This document shows positions 8,077-17,250 of a DNA stretch of 64,000 nt, piece by piece. How positions within the stretch are numbered: the first letter of the stretch is position 1; every line of letters starts with the position of its first letter. This DNA is from Aquimarina sp. TRL1 (GTDB taxonomy: Bacteria; Bacteroidota; Bacteroidia; Flavobacteriales; Flavobacteriaceae). Position numbers and translations under genes: made by a program. Where the stretch lies: the NCBI RefSeq assembly GCF_013365535.1, contig NZ_CP053590.1, positions 3,152,501 to 3,216,500 of the forward strand, in the 5' to 3' direction. The notes beneath the pieces are model-generated. The model saw only the letters and a program-made list of their open reading frames with translations. It had not been told where the DNA came from and did not search any database.

Positions 8077-10284
8077 ATGAGTATGAGTGAAAATGACTTA
8101 CAGGGAGCTTTAAAAAAGCACTTTGGCTTTAGTCAATTTAGAGGATTGCAAGAGAAGGTAATTAGAAGTATTCTGGATAAAGAGAATACATTTGTAATTA
8201 TGCCTACAGGAGGAGGGAAGTCTCTCTGCTATCAATTACCTGCTATAATGAGTGATGGAACAGCCATTGTCGTTTCTCCTCTTATTGCTTTAATGAAAAA
8301 TCAGGTAGATGCAATACGAAGTATTTCTTCAGAGTTTGGTATTGCACATGTTTTAAATTCATCATTAAATAAGTCTGAAATAAAAAGAGTGAAAGATGAT
8401 ATTGTCAATGGAGTAACCAAATTGCTTTATGTGGCACCGGAATCTTTGACAAAAGAAGAATATGTAGATTTTCTCAAAGAACAGAACATCTCATTTCTGG
8501 CAGTAGATGAAGCTCATTGTATTAGTGAGTGGGGACATGATTTTAGACCTGAGTACAGAAACCTTAGAAATATTATAAAGCGAATAGGGGAAGAAATTCC
8601 TATTATTGGCTTAACTGCGACAGCAACCCCCAAGGTGCAGGAGGATATTTTAAAGAATCTGGGAATTCATAATGCTAAAACATTTAAAGCCTCCTTTAAC
8701 AGACCAAATCTATACTATGAAATCCGCCCGAAGACCAAGAATGTAGATGCTGATATTATTCGTTTTGTAAAACAAAATAGTGGTAAAAGTGGTATTGTTT
8801 ATTGTCTGAGTAGAAAACGGGTAGAAGAACTGGCGCAGACCCTTGAAGTGAATGGGGTGAAAGCGGTTCCCTATCATGCAGGATTAGATGCCAAAACCAG
8901 GGCGAAACATCAGGATATGTTTCTGATGGAAGATACGGATGTTGTTGTGGCAACCATCGCCTTTGGAATGGGGATTGATAAACCAGATGTGCGATTTGTA
9001 ATTCATCACGATATCCCAAAAAGCATCGAGAGCTATTATCAGGAAACTGGTCGTGCAGGAAGAGATGGAGGAGAAGGACATTGTCTGGCCTATTATTCGT
9101 ATAAGGATATAGAGAAGCTAGAGAAGTTTATGAGTGGGAAACCTGTAGCGGAACAAGAAATAGGTCATGCACTCTTACAGGAAATGGTTGCTTTTGCAGA
9201 AACTTCAATTTCCCGAAGAAAGTTTATCCTTCATTATTTTGGAGAAGAATTTGATGAAGTGAATGGAGAAGGAGCTGATATGGATGATAATGTTCGTAAT
9301 CCGAAGAAAAAGAATGAAGCAAAAGAAGAAGTAAAGACCTTATTGGAGGTTGTAGAAAAAACAGGAGAAATTTATAAATCTAAAGAGGTTGTGAATACCT
9401 TGATAGGGAAGAGTAATGCTCTGATTATCTCTCATAAAACGCATGAACAAGGCTTTTTTGGTTCTGGAAAATCCAAAGATGATAAATATTGGATGGCACT
9501 GATACGCCAGGTACTGGTAGCAGGTTATTTGAGAAAAGATATTGAAACATACGGAATTATTAAGGTTACTGATGCAGGGAAAGAATTCGTCAAGGGAGCT
9601 GAAAGTTTTATGATGACAGAAGATCATATTTATGATCAGGCAGCAGATGATACTGTAATTACTACGGCAAAAGCACTTAATAAAGGAGGAAGCGGAGATG
9701 CAAAATTAGTGGAGATTCTCAAAGATCTAAGAAAGAAAGTAGCAAAGAAGTTAGGAGTCCCGCCATTTGTAGTTTTTCAAGACCCTTCTCTGGAAGATAT
9801 GGCATTGAAATACCCTATTTCTATCAGTGAATTGGCGAATGTTCATGGAGTAGGAGAAGGAAAAGCGAAGAAATATGGGAAAGAGTTTGTAGCTCTTATT
9901 GAAAAGTATGTCGAAGAGAATGATATAATGCGCCCGGATGATTTTGTGGTAAAAAGCACCGGAGCGAATAGCGGATTAAAACTGTATATTATCCAGAATG
10001 TGGATAGGAAGTTGCCATTGGATGATATTGCTGGGGCTAAAGGGATGGAAATGGATGATTTTATTAAGGAGATGGAAGCAATTGTCTATAGTGGGACTAA
10101 ACTAAATATAGATTACTGGATTGATGAAATATTAGATGAAGATCAGCAAGAAGAGATTCATGAGTATTTCCTGGAAGCGGAAAATGATAAGATTGATGAT
10201 GCATTGGATGAGTTTGACGGAGACTATGATGATGAAGAGCTTCGATTGTATCGTATTAAATTTATTAGTGAAGTCGCTAATTGA
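8077..10284 (+). CDS. recQ: ATP-dependent DNA helicase RecQ
   Basis: 3'-5' superfamily 2 helicase for recombination and fork repair. Helicase motifs are intact: Walker A PTGGGKS (43-49), DEAH (144-147) with the RecQ-specific HCISEWGHDFRPEY, and motif VI QETGRAGRDG near 322. A winged-helix region follows, then an HRDC-like domain near residues 545-620. The unusual point is residues 378-411, where the family normally carries a four-Cys zinc site: the RRKFILHYFGEEF core is present but all four Cys are missing, replaced by an acidic loop. Length 735 aa. It is transcribed alone from a consensus promoter and followed by a terminator. Confidence 0.95.
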   Translation: MSMSENDLQGALKKHFGFSQFRGLQEKVIRSILDKENTFVIMPTGGGKSLCYQLPAIMSDGTAIVVSPLIALMKNQVDAIRSISSEFGIAHVLNSSLNKSEIKRVKDDIVNGVTKLLYVAPESLTKEEYVDFLKEQNISFLAVDEAHCISEWGHDFRPEYRNLRNIIKRIGEEIPIIGLTATATPKVQEDILKNLGIHNAKTFKASFNRPNLYYEIRPKTKNVDADIIRFVKQNSGKSGIVYCLSRKRVEELAQTLEVNGVKAVPYHAGLDAKTRAKHQDMFLMEDTDVVVATIAFGMGIDKPDVRFVIHHDIPKSIESYYQETGRAGRDGGEGHCLAYYSYKDIEKLEKFMSGKPVAEQEIGHALLQEMVAFAETSISRRKFILHYFGEEFDEVNGEGADMDDNVRNPKKKNEAKEEVKTLLEVVEKTGEIYKSKEVVNTLIGKSNALIISHKTHEQGFFGSGKSKDDKYWMALIRQVLVAGYLRKDIETYGIIKVTDAGKEFVKGAESFMMTEDHIYDQAADDTVITTAKALNKGGSGDAKLVEILKDLRKKVAKKLGVPPFVVFQDPSLEDMALKYPISISELANVHGVGEGKAKKYGKEFVALIEKYVEENDIMRPDDFVVKSTGANSGLKLYIIQNVDRKLPLDDIAGAKGMEMDDFIKEMEAIVYSGTKLNIDYWIDEILDEDQQEEIHEYFLEAENDKIDDALDEFDGDYDDEELRLYRIKFISEVAN

Positions 10285-10310
10285 TAGTAAGATAAAACAA
10301 CAAAGAAAGA

Positions 10311-10346
10311 AGAGGCTGTTTCTGTATTAGAGACAGCTTCTTTTGT
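10311..10346 (+). terminator. recQ terminator
   Basis: Stem AGAGGCTGTTTCT (10311-10323) pairs with AGAGACAGCTTCT (10329-10341), allowing G-U pairs, followed by a T-rich tract. It begins 27 bp after the recQ stop. Confidence 0.75.
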
Positions 10347-10415
10347 TTTATTAGAGTTCTTTTGGATAAAGAAGTTTATTGAGGTAAAATATTCGATAAT
10401 CGAGAGGCAATTAAG

Positions 10416-10423
10416 TATCTTTG
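10416..10423 (+). promoter_or_regulatory. -7 element for the dual PPIase gene
   Basis: TATCTTTG is an exact TAnnTTTG match, 38 nt upstream of the start at 10461. No TTG occurs at -33 spacing, so this is a partial match. Confidence 0.45.
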
Positions 10424-10460
10424 TGCTTTAAAAATATAAAAAGCTAAAAAAGACGCTGTT

Positions 10461-11393
10461 ATGCAAGACGGATTATACGCAAAATTTAATACATCAAAAG
10501 GAAGTATTCTGGTTAATTTGGAGTTCGAAAAAACCCCGGGAACAGTAGGAAACTTTGTAGGATTGGCAGAAGGGAACTTAGAAAATGAAGCAATTCCTCA
10601 AGGAAAACCATATTATGATGGATTGAAGTTTCATAGAGTAATTGCAGATTTTATGATTCAGGGAGGAGATCCACAAGGAACAGGTGCTGGTGGTCCAGGA
10701 TATAACTTTGATGATGAGATTCATGACGACTTAAAACACGATGGACCAGGAGTGCTTTCTATGGCCAATGCAGGACCAGGAACTAATGGAAGTCAGTTCT
10801 TTATTACACATGTAGCGACTCCTTGGTTAGACGGAAAACATACAGTATTCGGAAAGGTAGTAGAAGGACAGGATATAGTTGATACAATTGCACAAGGTGA
10901 TGAGATTACATCGATAGAAATCCAGCGTGTAGGAGCAGGAGCAGAAGCGTTTAATGCAGTTGAATCATTTAGACAATTTAATGGAGCAAAGGCAGAAAGA
11001 GAAGCTGCTGCAAAGAAAAAAGCAGAACAACTATTAGAAGAAATAGCTGTAGGTTTTGAAAAAACAGAAAGCGGTCTTAGGTATAAGATTACTGAAAAAG
11101 GAGCTGGAGTAAAAGCAGAAAAAGGAAAGACTGTTTCTGTGCATTATAAAGGAAGTTTAGTAGATGGAACTGTTTTCGATTCTTCCTATAAAAGAAACCA
11201 GCCAATTGATTTTCCTCTTGGACAAGGACATGTGATTCAGGGATGGGATGAAGGAATTTCATTATTGCAGGTTGGTGATAAAGCTAGTTTTGTAATTCCT
11301 CCACATATGGGATATGGTGAACGAGGTGCAGGAGGAGTAATTCCACCAAATGCAACACTTGTTTTTGATGTAGAGCTAGTAGATGTAAAATAA
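10461..11393 (+). CDS. Dual-family peptidyl-prolyl isomerase (cyclophilin-FKBP fusion)
   Basis: Protein-folding enzyme joining two unrelated prolyl isomerases. Residues 1-165 are a cyclophilin ([15 protein letters not shown], and SQFFITH with the substrate-site Phe). An Ala/Lys/Glu-rich helical linker follows. Residues 215-310 are an FKBP domain ([37 protein letters not shown]). There is no signal peptide, so it is probably cytoplasmic. Such cyclophilin-first fusions are known from flavobacteria. At 310 aa it is complete, monocistronic, and ends in a strong terminator shared with the convergent redoxin gene. Confidence 0.93.
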   Translation: MQDGLYAKFNTSKGSILVNLEFEKTPGTVGNFVGLAEGNLENEAIPQGKPYYDGLKFHRVIADFMIQGGDPQGTGAGGPGYNFDDEIHDDLKHDGPGVLSMANAGPGTNGSQFFITHVATPWLDGKHTVFGKVVEGQDIVDTIAQGDEITSIEIQRVGAGAEAFNAVESFRQFNGAKAEREAAAKKKAEQLLEEIAVGFEKTESGLRYKITEKGAGVKAEKGKTVSVHYKGSLVDGTVFDSSYKRNQPIDFPLGQGHVIQGWDEGISLLQVGDKASFVIPPHMGYGERGAGGVIPPNATLVFDVELVDVK

Positions 11394-11410
11394 TTTTTAA
11401 AACAGCATAA

Positions 11411-11445
11411 AAAAAACGTCTTTAGCTTTGCTAAAGACGTTTTTT
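11411..11445. terminator. Bidirectional terminator
   Basis: A perfect 16-bp stem, AAAAAACGTCTTTAGC (11411-11426) with its complement at 11430-11445, separated by a 3-nt loop. It has T-runs in both directions and lies between the convergent PPIase and redoxin genes, serving both. Confidence 0.9.
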
Positions 11446-11464
11446 TTATTAGTATAAAGTCTTT

Positions 11465-12025
11465 TTATTGTTCTTTCCATTTAATATTGCACCCAATACT
11501 CGGTTTCTGTAGATCACTTACTTTACTGTTTCTAAGGACAGCATCCAATGCTTCTCTGAGATCTCTTCCATTTACCGGAATCCCATTCCCGGGTCGGGAA
11601 TCATCTAATTGTCCTCTGTAGATAAGGTGTAAGTTGGCATCAAAAAGGTAGAAATCGGGTGTGCAGGCTGCATCATATGCTTTGGCTACTTCCTGAGTCT
11701 CATCGAATAAGTAGGGAAAGGTGTATTTGTTTTTTTGAGCATGTTTCCACATTTTATCCGGAGCATCATCCGGATATTTTTCTATGTCATTGCTGCTAAT
11801 TGCTATAAAACCAAATCCCTGAGACCTGTAATCATTGGCAATTCGAACTATTTCTTCATTCACGTGAATTACAAACGGGCAGTGATTGCAGATAAACATA
11901 ATTACCGTTCCTTTTTCTCCTTTGATTTGTTCCAGAGCTACAGTATTGTTGGTGACGGTATCTACCAAAGAAAAATCAGGAGCAACTGTTCCAAGAGGAA
12001 GCATATTAGAAGGTGTTCTGGCCAT
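11465..12025 (-). CDS. Thioredoxin-family redoxin (AhpC/TSA-like)
   Basis: 186-aa thioredoxin-fold protein without a signal peptide. The start region (LGTVAPDFSLVD) is typical of AhpC/TSA redoxins, and a redox-type C46-N-H-C49 motif follows the VIMFI strand. A second conserved block is AACTPDFYLFD near residue 120, containing the cis-Pro region of this subgroup. It is probably a cytoplasmic peroxidase or disulfide reductase. The electron donor and substrate are unknown. It is transcribed alone, convergent with the PPIase gene. Confidence 0.85.
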   Translation of the reverse strand: MARTPSNMLPLGTVAPDFSLVDTVTNNTVALEQIKGEKGTVIMFICNHCPFVIHVNEEIVRIANDYRSQGFGFIAISSNDIEKYPDDAPDKMWKHAQKNKYTFPYLFDETQEVAKAYDAACTPDFYLFDANLHLIYRGQLDDSRPGNGIPVNGRDLREALDAVLRNSKVSDLQKPSIGCNIKWKEQ

Positions 12026-12261
12026 AATAAATGAAATTTCTTAATCCTATTAAATGTTCTAACTAGGTTAGTGTTTAAAAATGGTAATTAGTTACAAGTG
12101 TACAGGTGACTATCGTTTGTTTTCTCTGTCAAAAATAAAGAAATCATACGTTTATTTTAGTAAGTTTCGTTATTAAGTAATAGCGAATGCCTGAAAGTTT
12201 ATATCGAATTTAAAGCATATACTAGCCATATGAGAGCGTAATGTTATTATCCTTTCGTTGC

Positions 12262-14772
12262 TTACATAATATTCCCAAAAAAGATAGCGTTCATTAATAA
12301 CTTGTTGGTTCCGTACCAAAATGCTCTAAAATTAGTATTATCAGTAAAGAGTAATACATTTCCTTTTCCTGAGTTTTGGTGTCTGAAAGCAACTGTATTT
12401 TTTATAGATGCTAGATTGTCCTTGTTGATATATCCACTTAGTAGAGGTTTACTGGTGTACTGAATAGGGTTTTTATAACCGTATGTAGTAGGTTTAATGA
12501 ATAAAGTGGTATTTTTAAACAATGCGATATTTTCGTTAGTATATCCAAAGTTAATAGGATGAGAACGATCAATTTTAGCATTAAAAATGGCTCCTCCAAT
12601 TCTTTTAGCACCATAAAAGTCGGCTCTTTCTTCAAATGTAACATCAGTTGCCTTTATTTCTGGTTTATTGTATTCAATATTCATGAATTCATGATTTTTA
12701 AAGAAATTAGCCACATTTCTATATCCGATTAAATTTCCTCCTGCATGTACCCATGATTTTAACTTGCTGATCATTTCTTTGTCAAAAACAGTACCTCTGG
12801 TATTGCACATGATAATATGAGTGTACTTTGATAAATCCCTGTATTGAATGTGTTCAGTGTCTAATTTGGTAATTGGAATATCATATCGCTGATCCATTAG
12901 ATGCCAGATTTCTCCAGCGTCATAAGATGTAATTCCCTGACCGGTTAGTAATGCGATCTTAGGAAGGAAAAGTGTCTTGAATTGGTTACTCCCCAGATCG
13001 ATTCCTTGTGTAAGACCTGTTGAAACTGCTGTGATATCAATGTGATTTGAAGATGAGACAGTCTGAAGTAGCTGATGTAGTTCTTCTTGATGTGCTCTTT
13101 GATTTTGAACGGGGATTAGGAGTGTGCCATAATCGTATTTTTTGCCTTCCAGGGAAAAAGGTTTCATTCCTACTTTTACGCGTATTCCTTTTGATAATAG
13201 TTGGTATAGTGCCTTAGGGGTATAATATTCATGCCACTCCATCAGGTAGGCATACTGACTATTGCTTACTTTTTTAGGATTTCTGGGGCGTAAATCTGTG
13301 ATTTCAGGTCCCATATGAGAAGAAGCATTCTCATTGAAATTTAGATTAAAAGCTAATGGGAAATTCCAGGCAGAGACATCGTAAAAAAGGCTATCGGTAA
13401 AAGAAGTTCTTTTCTCGAAGATAGCTTCAATAACCTTACGTTGTCTCTGGTTTTTAGGAACGATGTAGCTATATCCTTTTTTGTACGCTTTTCCTTTACT
13501 GGAAAAGTCATTTTTTACATCATATATTTTTACCTGATGTCTTTTTAGTATTTCTGCCAGGTGATATGCAGAAGCAGCATCTTTTTCACTTCCAAAAACA
13601 TAAGATTGGTTGTTTTTTGTTTTTCGTATGTCGTTGTAAAAATCCCTTTGGTATGCCAGTAATTCTTTTCTCATTGATTTTGCAGCTTCGAGAGTGGATA
13701 AGGCAGTAATAAACTGGTTTCGTATCGTAAAAGGGAAGGTGAGGATTCCATTTTGGGTTTTTTGTGCATGACCTCTGGAACTTCCTTGTTCAAACAAGAT
13801 ACCGACTCCTCCATTAATATCGGGAAAGGTAGATCCCTTGCCGTAATAAAAATCATCAAAGTTTTCTTCGGTAAAATATAAAGATCCTATTTTATCAAGT
13901 GCGTTCGCATGGAAATTTCCTATTTTCTTAGTTAGCTCCTGGTTTAGTTTAGGGGTTAACGGGTGCGTTCTTGATTGAACTCCTGGTTGAAAGAAAAAGG
14001 TACTATTAGGTCCCATTTCATGATGATCTGTAAGGATATTAGGGTACCATTGATGAAATGTGTGTATACGTGCTTTGGATTCTGGTAGCTGTACAGGAAG
14101 CCAGTCTCTGTTCATATCAAACCAATAATGGTTGGTTCTTCCTCCAGGCCATATCTCGCTGTATTCACGGTCCTGAGGGTCTGTACTGATGTTTTTGCTT
14201 TTATTGGTATTTGCCCAGTAGGCGAATCGTTGGATTCCGTCAGGGTTTAAAGCAGGATCAAATAAAACAACAACATTGTCGAGTAACTGGTTTATTTTTT
14301 CTCCCTCTCCGGCAGCCAGATAATAAGCAACTAATAAAGCAGCATTTGTTCCACTGGGTTCATTTCCATGGATAGAAAATCCCTGATATACAACAGCAGG
14401 CATGTTTTCAATAGCTAATGAATATGCGTTTTTTTCGGTTAGCTGTCGGTGTTCTTTTTGTATTTTAGAAAGTTGTTGTTGGTTTTTCTCAGCAGTAATG
14501 GTAAGTAAAATAAGCGGTCTGTCTTCATAGGTGTGTCCCCTGTTTTCAAGATGTACTCTTGGAGACGCTTTTGCTAATGCAGTCATATACTGGATGAGTT
14601 TATCGTGAGTGACATGCCACTTTCCAGGAACATAACCAAGTACACTTTGAGGAGTAGGGATATTTGGATTATAAGAAATATCACCGGGTAGATAGTAATC
14701 TAAAGAAATTTTCTCCTGTGAATATACTAGGAAATTGATTATAAGGAGTATAATCGTAAAACAGTGTTTCAT
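12262..14772 (-). CDS. Secreted M14-family zinc carboxypeptidase
   Basis: Large exported metallopeptidase. With the start at 14772 it has 836 aa and begins with a clear signal peptide (KHCFTIILLIINFLVYSQ). The M14 zinc ligands are visible as HGNEPSG (HxxE) about 135 residues in, and a later His in TDHHEMGPNS. A long C-terminal region of about 450 residues resembles the glutamine-amidotransferase-like extension seen in Bacteroidota M14 proteins. An in-frame ATG at 14835 would add 21 basic residues, but it lies inside the terminator hairpin of the upstream DUF3276 gene and would bury the signal peptide, so I prefer 14772. Confidence 0.88.
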   Translation of the reverse strand: MKHCFTIILLIINFLVYSQEKISLDYYLPGDISYNPNIPTPQSVLGYVPGKWHVTHDKLIQYMTALAKASPRVHLENRGHTYEDRPLILLTITAEKNQQQLSKIQKEHRQLTEKNAYSLAIENMPAVVYQGFSIHGNEPSGTNAALLVAYYLAAGEGEKINQLLDNVVVLFDPALNPDGIQRFAYWANTNKSKNISTDPQDREYSEIWPGGRTNHYWFDMNRDWLPVQLPESKARIHTFHQWYPNILTDHHEMGPNSTFFFQPGVQSRTHPLTPKLNQELTKKIGNFHANALDKIGSLYFTEENFDDFYYGKGSTFPDINGGVGILFEQGSSRGHAQKTQNGILTFPFTIRNQFITALSTLEAAKSMRKELLAYQRDFYNDIRKTKNNQSYVFGSEKDAASAYHLAEILKRHQVKIYDVKNDFSSKGKAYKKGYSYIVPKNQRQRKVIEAIFEKRTSFTDSLFYDVSAWNFPLAFNLNFNENASSHMGPEITDLRPRNPKKVSNSQYAYLMEWHEYYTPKALYQLLSKGIRVKVGMKPFSLEGKKYDYGTLLIPVQNQRAHQEELHQLLQTVSSSNHIDITAVSTGLTQGIDLGSNQFKTLFLPKIALLTGQGITSYDAGEIWHLMDQRYDIPITKLDTEHIQYRDLSKYTHIIMCNTRGTVFDKEMISKLKSWVHAGGNLIGYRNVANFFKNHEFMNIEYNKPEIKATDVTFEERADFYGAKRIGGAIFNAKIDRSHPINFGYTNENIALFKNTTLFIKPTTYGYKNPIQYTSKPLLSGYINKDNLASIKNTVAFRHQNSGKGNVLLFTDNTNFRAFWYGTNKLLMNAIFFGNIM

Positions 14773-14818
14773 TTTCTTTGATTTGCGTGTTCGTAATAGT
14801 TTATTGAGTAGGGAAGAT

Positions 14819-14848
14819 AAAAAAAACCGCTTCATTAATTGAAGCGGT
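14819..14848 (-). terminator. Terminator of the DUF3276 gene
   Basis: On the minus strand ACCGCTTCA (14840-14848) and TGAAGCGGT (14826-14834) form a perfect 9-bp stem with a 5-nt loop, followed by eight T residues (A at 14819-14826). A separate perfect 16-bp palindrome AACTTAAGCTTAAGTT lies at 14860-14875. Confidence 0.85.
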
Positions 14849-14883
14849 CCTTGGAATTTAACTTAAGCTTAAGTTTATTCTTT

Positions 14884-15273
14884 TTAAATATCCTCGAAAT
14901 TTATATCTGTAAATTCCCCGGCGGATGCTTCAACTTTTTCGTTGTTATTACTGTAAGAAGATGTTTCATATGATTTTTGATAATCCTTCTGATGTCTTTC
15001 GCTGATAACTTCTTCACCTTTTTCATTAATAACATAAGAAGTCATTTCGTTTAATATATCTGTAAAGCCAGCAAAGTCTTCTTTGTATAAATATATCTTA
15101 TGTTTTTTATAGTGAAAAGAGCCATCATCGTTAGTAAATTTCTTACTTTCCGTTATTGTCAAGTAATAATCACCAGCTTTGGTGGATCTTACATCAAAGA
15201 AATATGTTCTTCTTCCTGCTCGTAAAACCTTTGAAAAAATTTCCTCTTTTTCCATCATTTCATTATCGCTCAT
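14884..15273 (-). CDS. DUF3276 (PUR-alpha-like) DNA/RNA-binding protein
   Basis: 129-aa soluble protein of the DUF3276 family, widespread in Bacteroidota and related to PUR-domain single-stranded nucleic-acid binders. Visible hallmarks are the KVLRAGRRTYFFDVRSTKAGDYYLTITESKK strand region near residues 15-50 (only in part conserved elsewhere) and the KHKIYLYKEDF block near 80. The C-terminal tail is polar and low-complexity. It lies upstream of the M14 peptidase but is separated from it by a strong terminator. The physiological target is unknown; the family assignment is firm. Confidence 0.85.
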   Translation of the reverse strand: MSDNEMMEKEEIFSKVLRAGRRTYFFDVRSTKAGDYYLTITESKKFTNDDGSFHYKKHKIYLYKEDFAGFTDILNEMTSYVINEKGEEVISERHQKDYQKSYETSSYSNNNEKVEASAGEFTDINFEDI

Positions 15274-15352
15274 AATCCTTATTTCTTAATTGATTAATTA
15301 TAATTGAGTGAATTCAAAAATCCAAAAAAATTGTTAATCATACAACTAATTA

Positions 15353-17110
15353 TCAATTTTCTTTTTCACTTAGTTGTTTTAAATACAAATTTTTATAGTA
15401 TCCTTCTGTGGTTATTAGTTGGTTATGAGTGCCTTGTTGGATTATTTGACCATCTTCCAAAACGATAATTTTATCAGTGTTTTTTGCTGTAGAAACCCTA
15501 TGTGTAACAATAAAAGCTGTTTTATTTTTAGAAATTTTATTAAGATTATGAAGAATTTGTTCTTCAGTTTCAGTGTCTACAGCAGATAAACAATCATCAA
15601 AAAGAAGGATTGTAGGATCTTTTATAATAGCTCGTGCAATAGATACTCGTTGTTTCTGTCCTCCGGATAATGTGATCCCTCTTTCTCCTAATACAGTTTC
15701 ATATCCTTCTTTGAAATTAATGATGTTTTTATGGACCGAAGCACTTTTTGCAGCTTCATAAACTTCTTGATCCGTAGCTTCTTCCTTTCCGAATTTAATG
15801 TTGTTTTTTATGGTGTCACTAAATAAAAATGAATCCTGAGGGACATACCCCATATTTTTTCTGAGTTCCTCTAAATTCATTGATTTTAGGGGAGTGTTGT
15901 TGATAAGAATGTCTCCCTGAATCACGTCATAGGATCGACCGATAAGATTTAAAATAGTAGATTTTCCAGAGCCTGTTTTTCCGATAATCGCAATTGTTTC
16001 TCCTTTTTTAGCTTCGAAACTTATATTTTTTAAGGCGGTAATATTAGTGTCTTCATAGGTGAATGATACATTTTTGAAAACAATATTTCCTTCAACAGGA
16101 GTATGAGAAGAAACTGTATTGACGATTTCAGGTTTCTCATTTAAGAATTCGTTTATCCGAACCTGAGAAGCTTCAGCTTGTTGTATAATTGAGGTGACCC
16201 AGCCGACTGTTGCTACAGGCCAGGTAAGCATATTTACAAACATGATGAACTCCACAATGATACCAAAATCTTTGATTGTCCCGTTGACAAACTGATTTCC
16301 TCCAATAAAAATAACCAAAAGGTTACTGACTCCAATTAATAGAATCATCATCGGAAAAAACAAAGCTTGTACTTTGACCAGATCAATGTGTTTGTCTTTA
16401 CTGGTATTTGCTAGTTTAGAGAACCGTTCCTGAGTTTGTTCTTCCAGTCCGTATGCTTTGATAACAGAAATCCCACTAAACGATTCCTGAGTATAAGTGG
16501 TAAGCTTAGATAAAAATTGCTGTACCAATGTACTTCGTTTATGTATAGAAACACTTAGTTTGTAAATGGCAATAGATAAGATAGGAAGCGGTGCTATTGT
16601 GTATAATGTTAGTTGTGGAGCAATACTAAACATATAACTAATTACTACGACAAATAAAGTGATTGTATTGATACTGTACATTAGAGCTGGTCCTAGATAC
16701 ATTCTTACTTTAGAAACATCTTCACTAATACGGTTCATAAGATCTCCGGTACGGTTTTTTTTGTAAAAGTTGACAGAGAGTTGTTGGTATTGCCGGAAAA
16801 TTTCATTTTTTAGGTCAGCTTCTATGAACCTGGATACGACAATAAAGGTTTGGCGCATGAGAAATGTAAAAAAGGCTGTAATAAGAACAGACCCCAGAAT
16901 AAAAAGGATATTGAGAATGAGTTTTTCTTTGACAACTTCAATGTCGGTGACGGAGTTATTTATGTATTGCTCGACAATATCTACGGAATCTCCTACAAAT
17001 TTAGGAACAGCAATAGCAAAGAAACGAGCAATAACTGTGATGATTACCCCTACTAAAAGGCGGTATTTATATTTGAAAAAATACTTGTTTAAATGGCGTA
17101 ATGCACGCAT
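15353..17110 (-). CDS. ABC exporter, fused permease and ATPase (MsbA-like)
   Basis: 585-aa half-transporter. The first 310 residues form the ABC exporter membrane domain with about six hydrophobic segments. The C-terminal ATPase shows Walker A GKTGSGKST near residue 370, Q-loop YVPQDSFLFSDTI, signature LSGGQKQR, Walker B ILLFDDCLSAVD and the H-loop TH. The Asp-Asp after LLLF in Walker B departs from the usual Asp-Glu, so the catalytic carboxylate is changed; such variants are seen in heterodimeric exporters, though no partner gene is adjacent. It is divergent from the dehydrogenase gene. The substrate is unknown; lipid or drug export is most likely. Confidence 0.9.
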   Translation of the reverse strand: MRALRHLNKYFFKYKYRLLVGVIITVIARFFAIAVPKFVGDSVDIVEQYINNSVTDIEVVKEKLILNILFILGSVLITAFFTFLMRQTFIVVSRFIEADLKNEIFRQYQQLSVNFYKKNRTGDLMNRISEDVSKVRMYLGPALMYSINTITLFVVVISYMFSIAPQLTLYTIAPLPILSIAIYKLSVSIHKRSTLVQQFLSKLTTYTQESFSGISVIKAYGLEEQTQERFSKLANTSKDKHIDLVKVQALFFPMMILLIGVSNLLVIFIGGNQFVNGTIKDFGIIVEFIMFVNMLTWPVATVGWVTSIIQQAEASQVRINEFLNEKPEIVNTVSSHTPVEGNIVFKNVSFTYEDTNITALKNISFEAKKGETIAIIGKTGSGKSTILNLIGRSYDVIQGDILINNTPLKSMNLEELRKNMGYVPQDSFLFSDTIKNNIKFGKEEATDQEVYEAAKSASVHKNIINFKEGYETVLGERGITLSGGQKQRVSIARAIIKDPTILLFDDCLSAVDTETEEQILHNLNKISKNKTAFIVTHRVSTAKNTDKIIVLEDGQIIQQGTHNQLITTEGYYKNLYLKQLSEKEN

Positions 17111-17193
17111 AAATCAGCTTCGTTGAAAATGAGTATAAATTAGTGAATTCTTAAAATTTAACTATCTAAAATAGTGTTTTTGTAAAATTACAT

Positions 17194-17201
17194 TATTTTT
17201 G
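17194..17201 (+). promoter_or_regulatory. -7 element for the amino-acid dehydrogenase gene
   Basis: TATTTTTG, an exact TAnnTTTG match 50 nt before the start codon. No correctly spaced TTG is present. Confidence 0.4.
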
Positions 17202-17250
17202 ACCCTAAAATTTGATTATTGTATAATAATAACATAAAAAACATTTAAAG

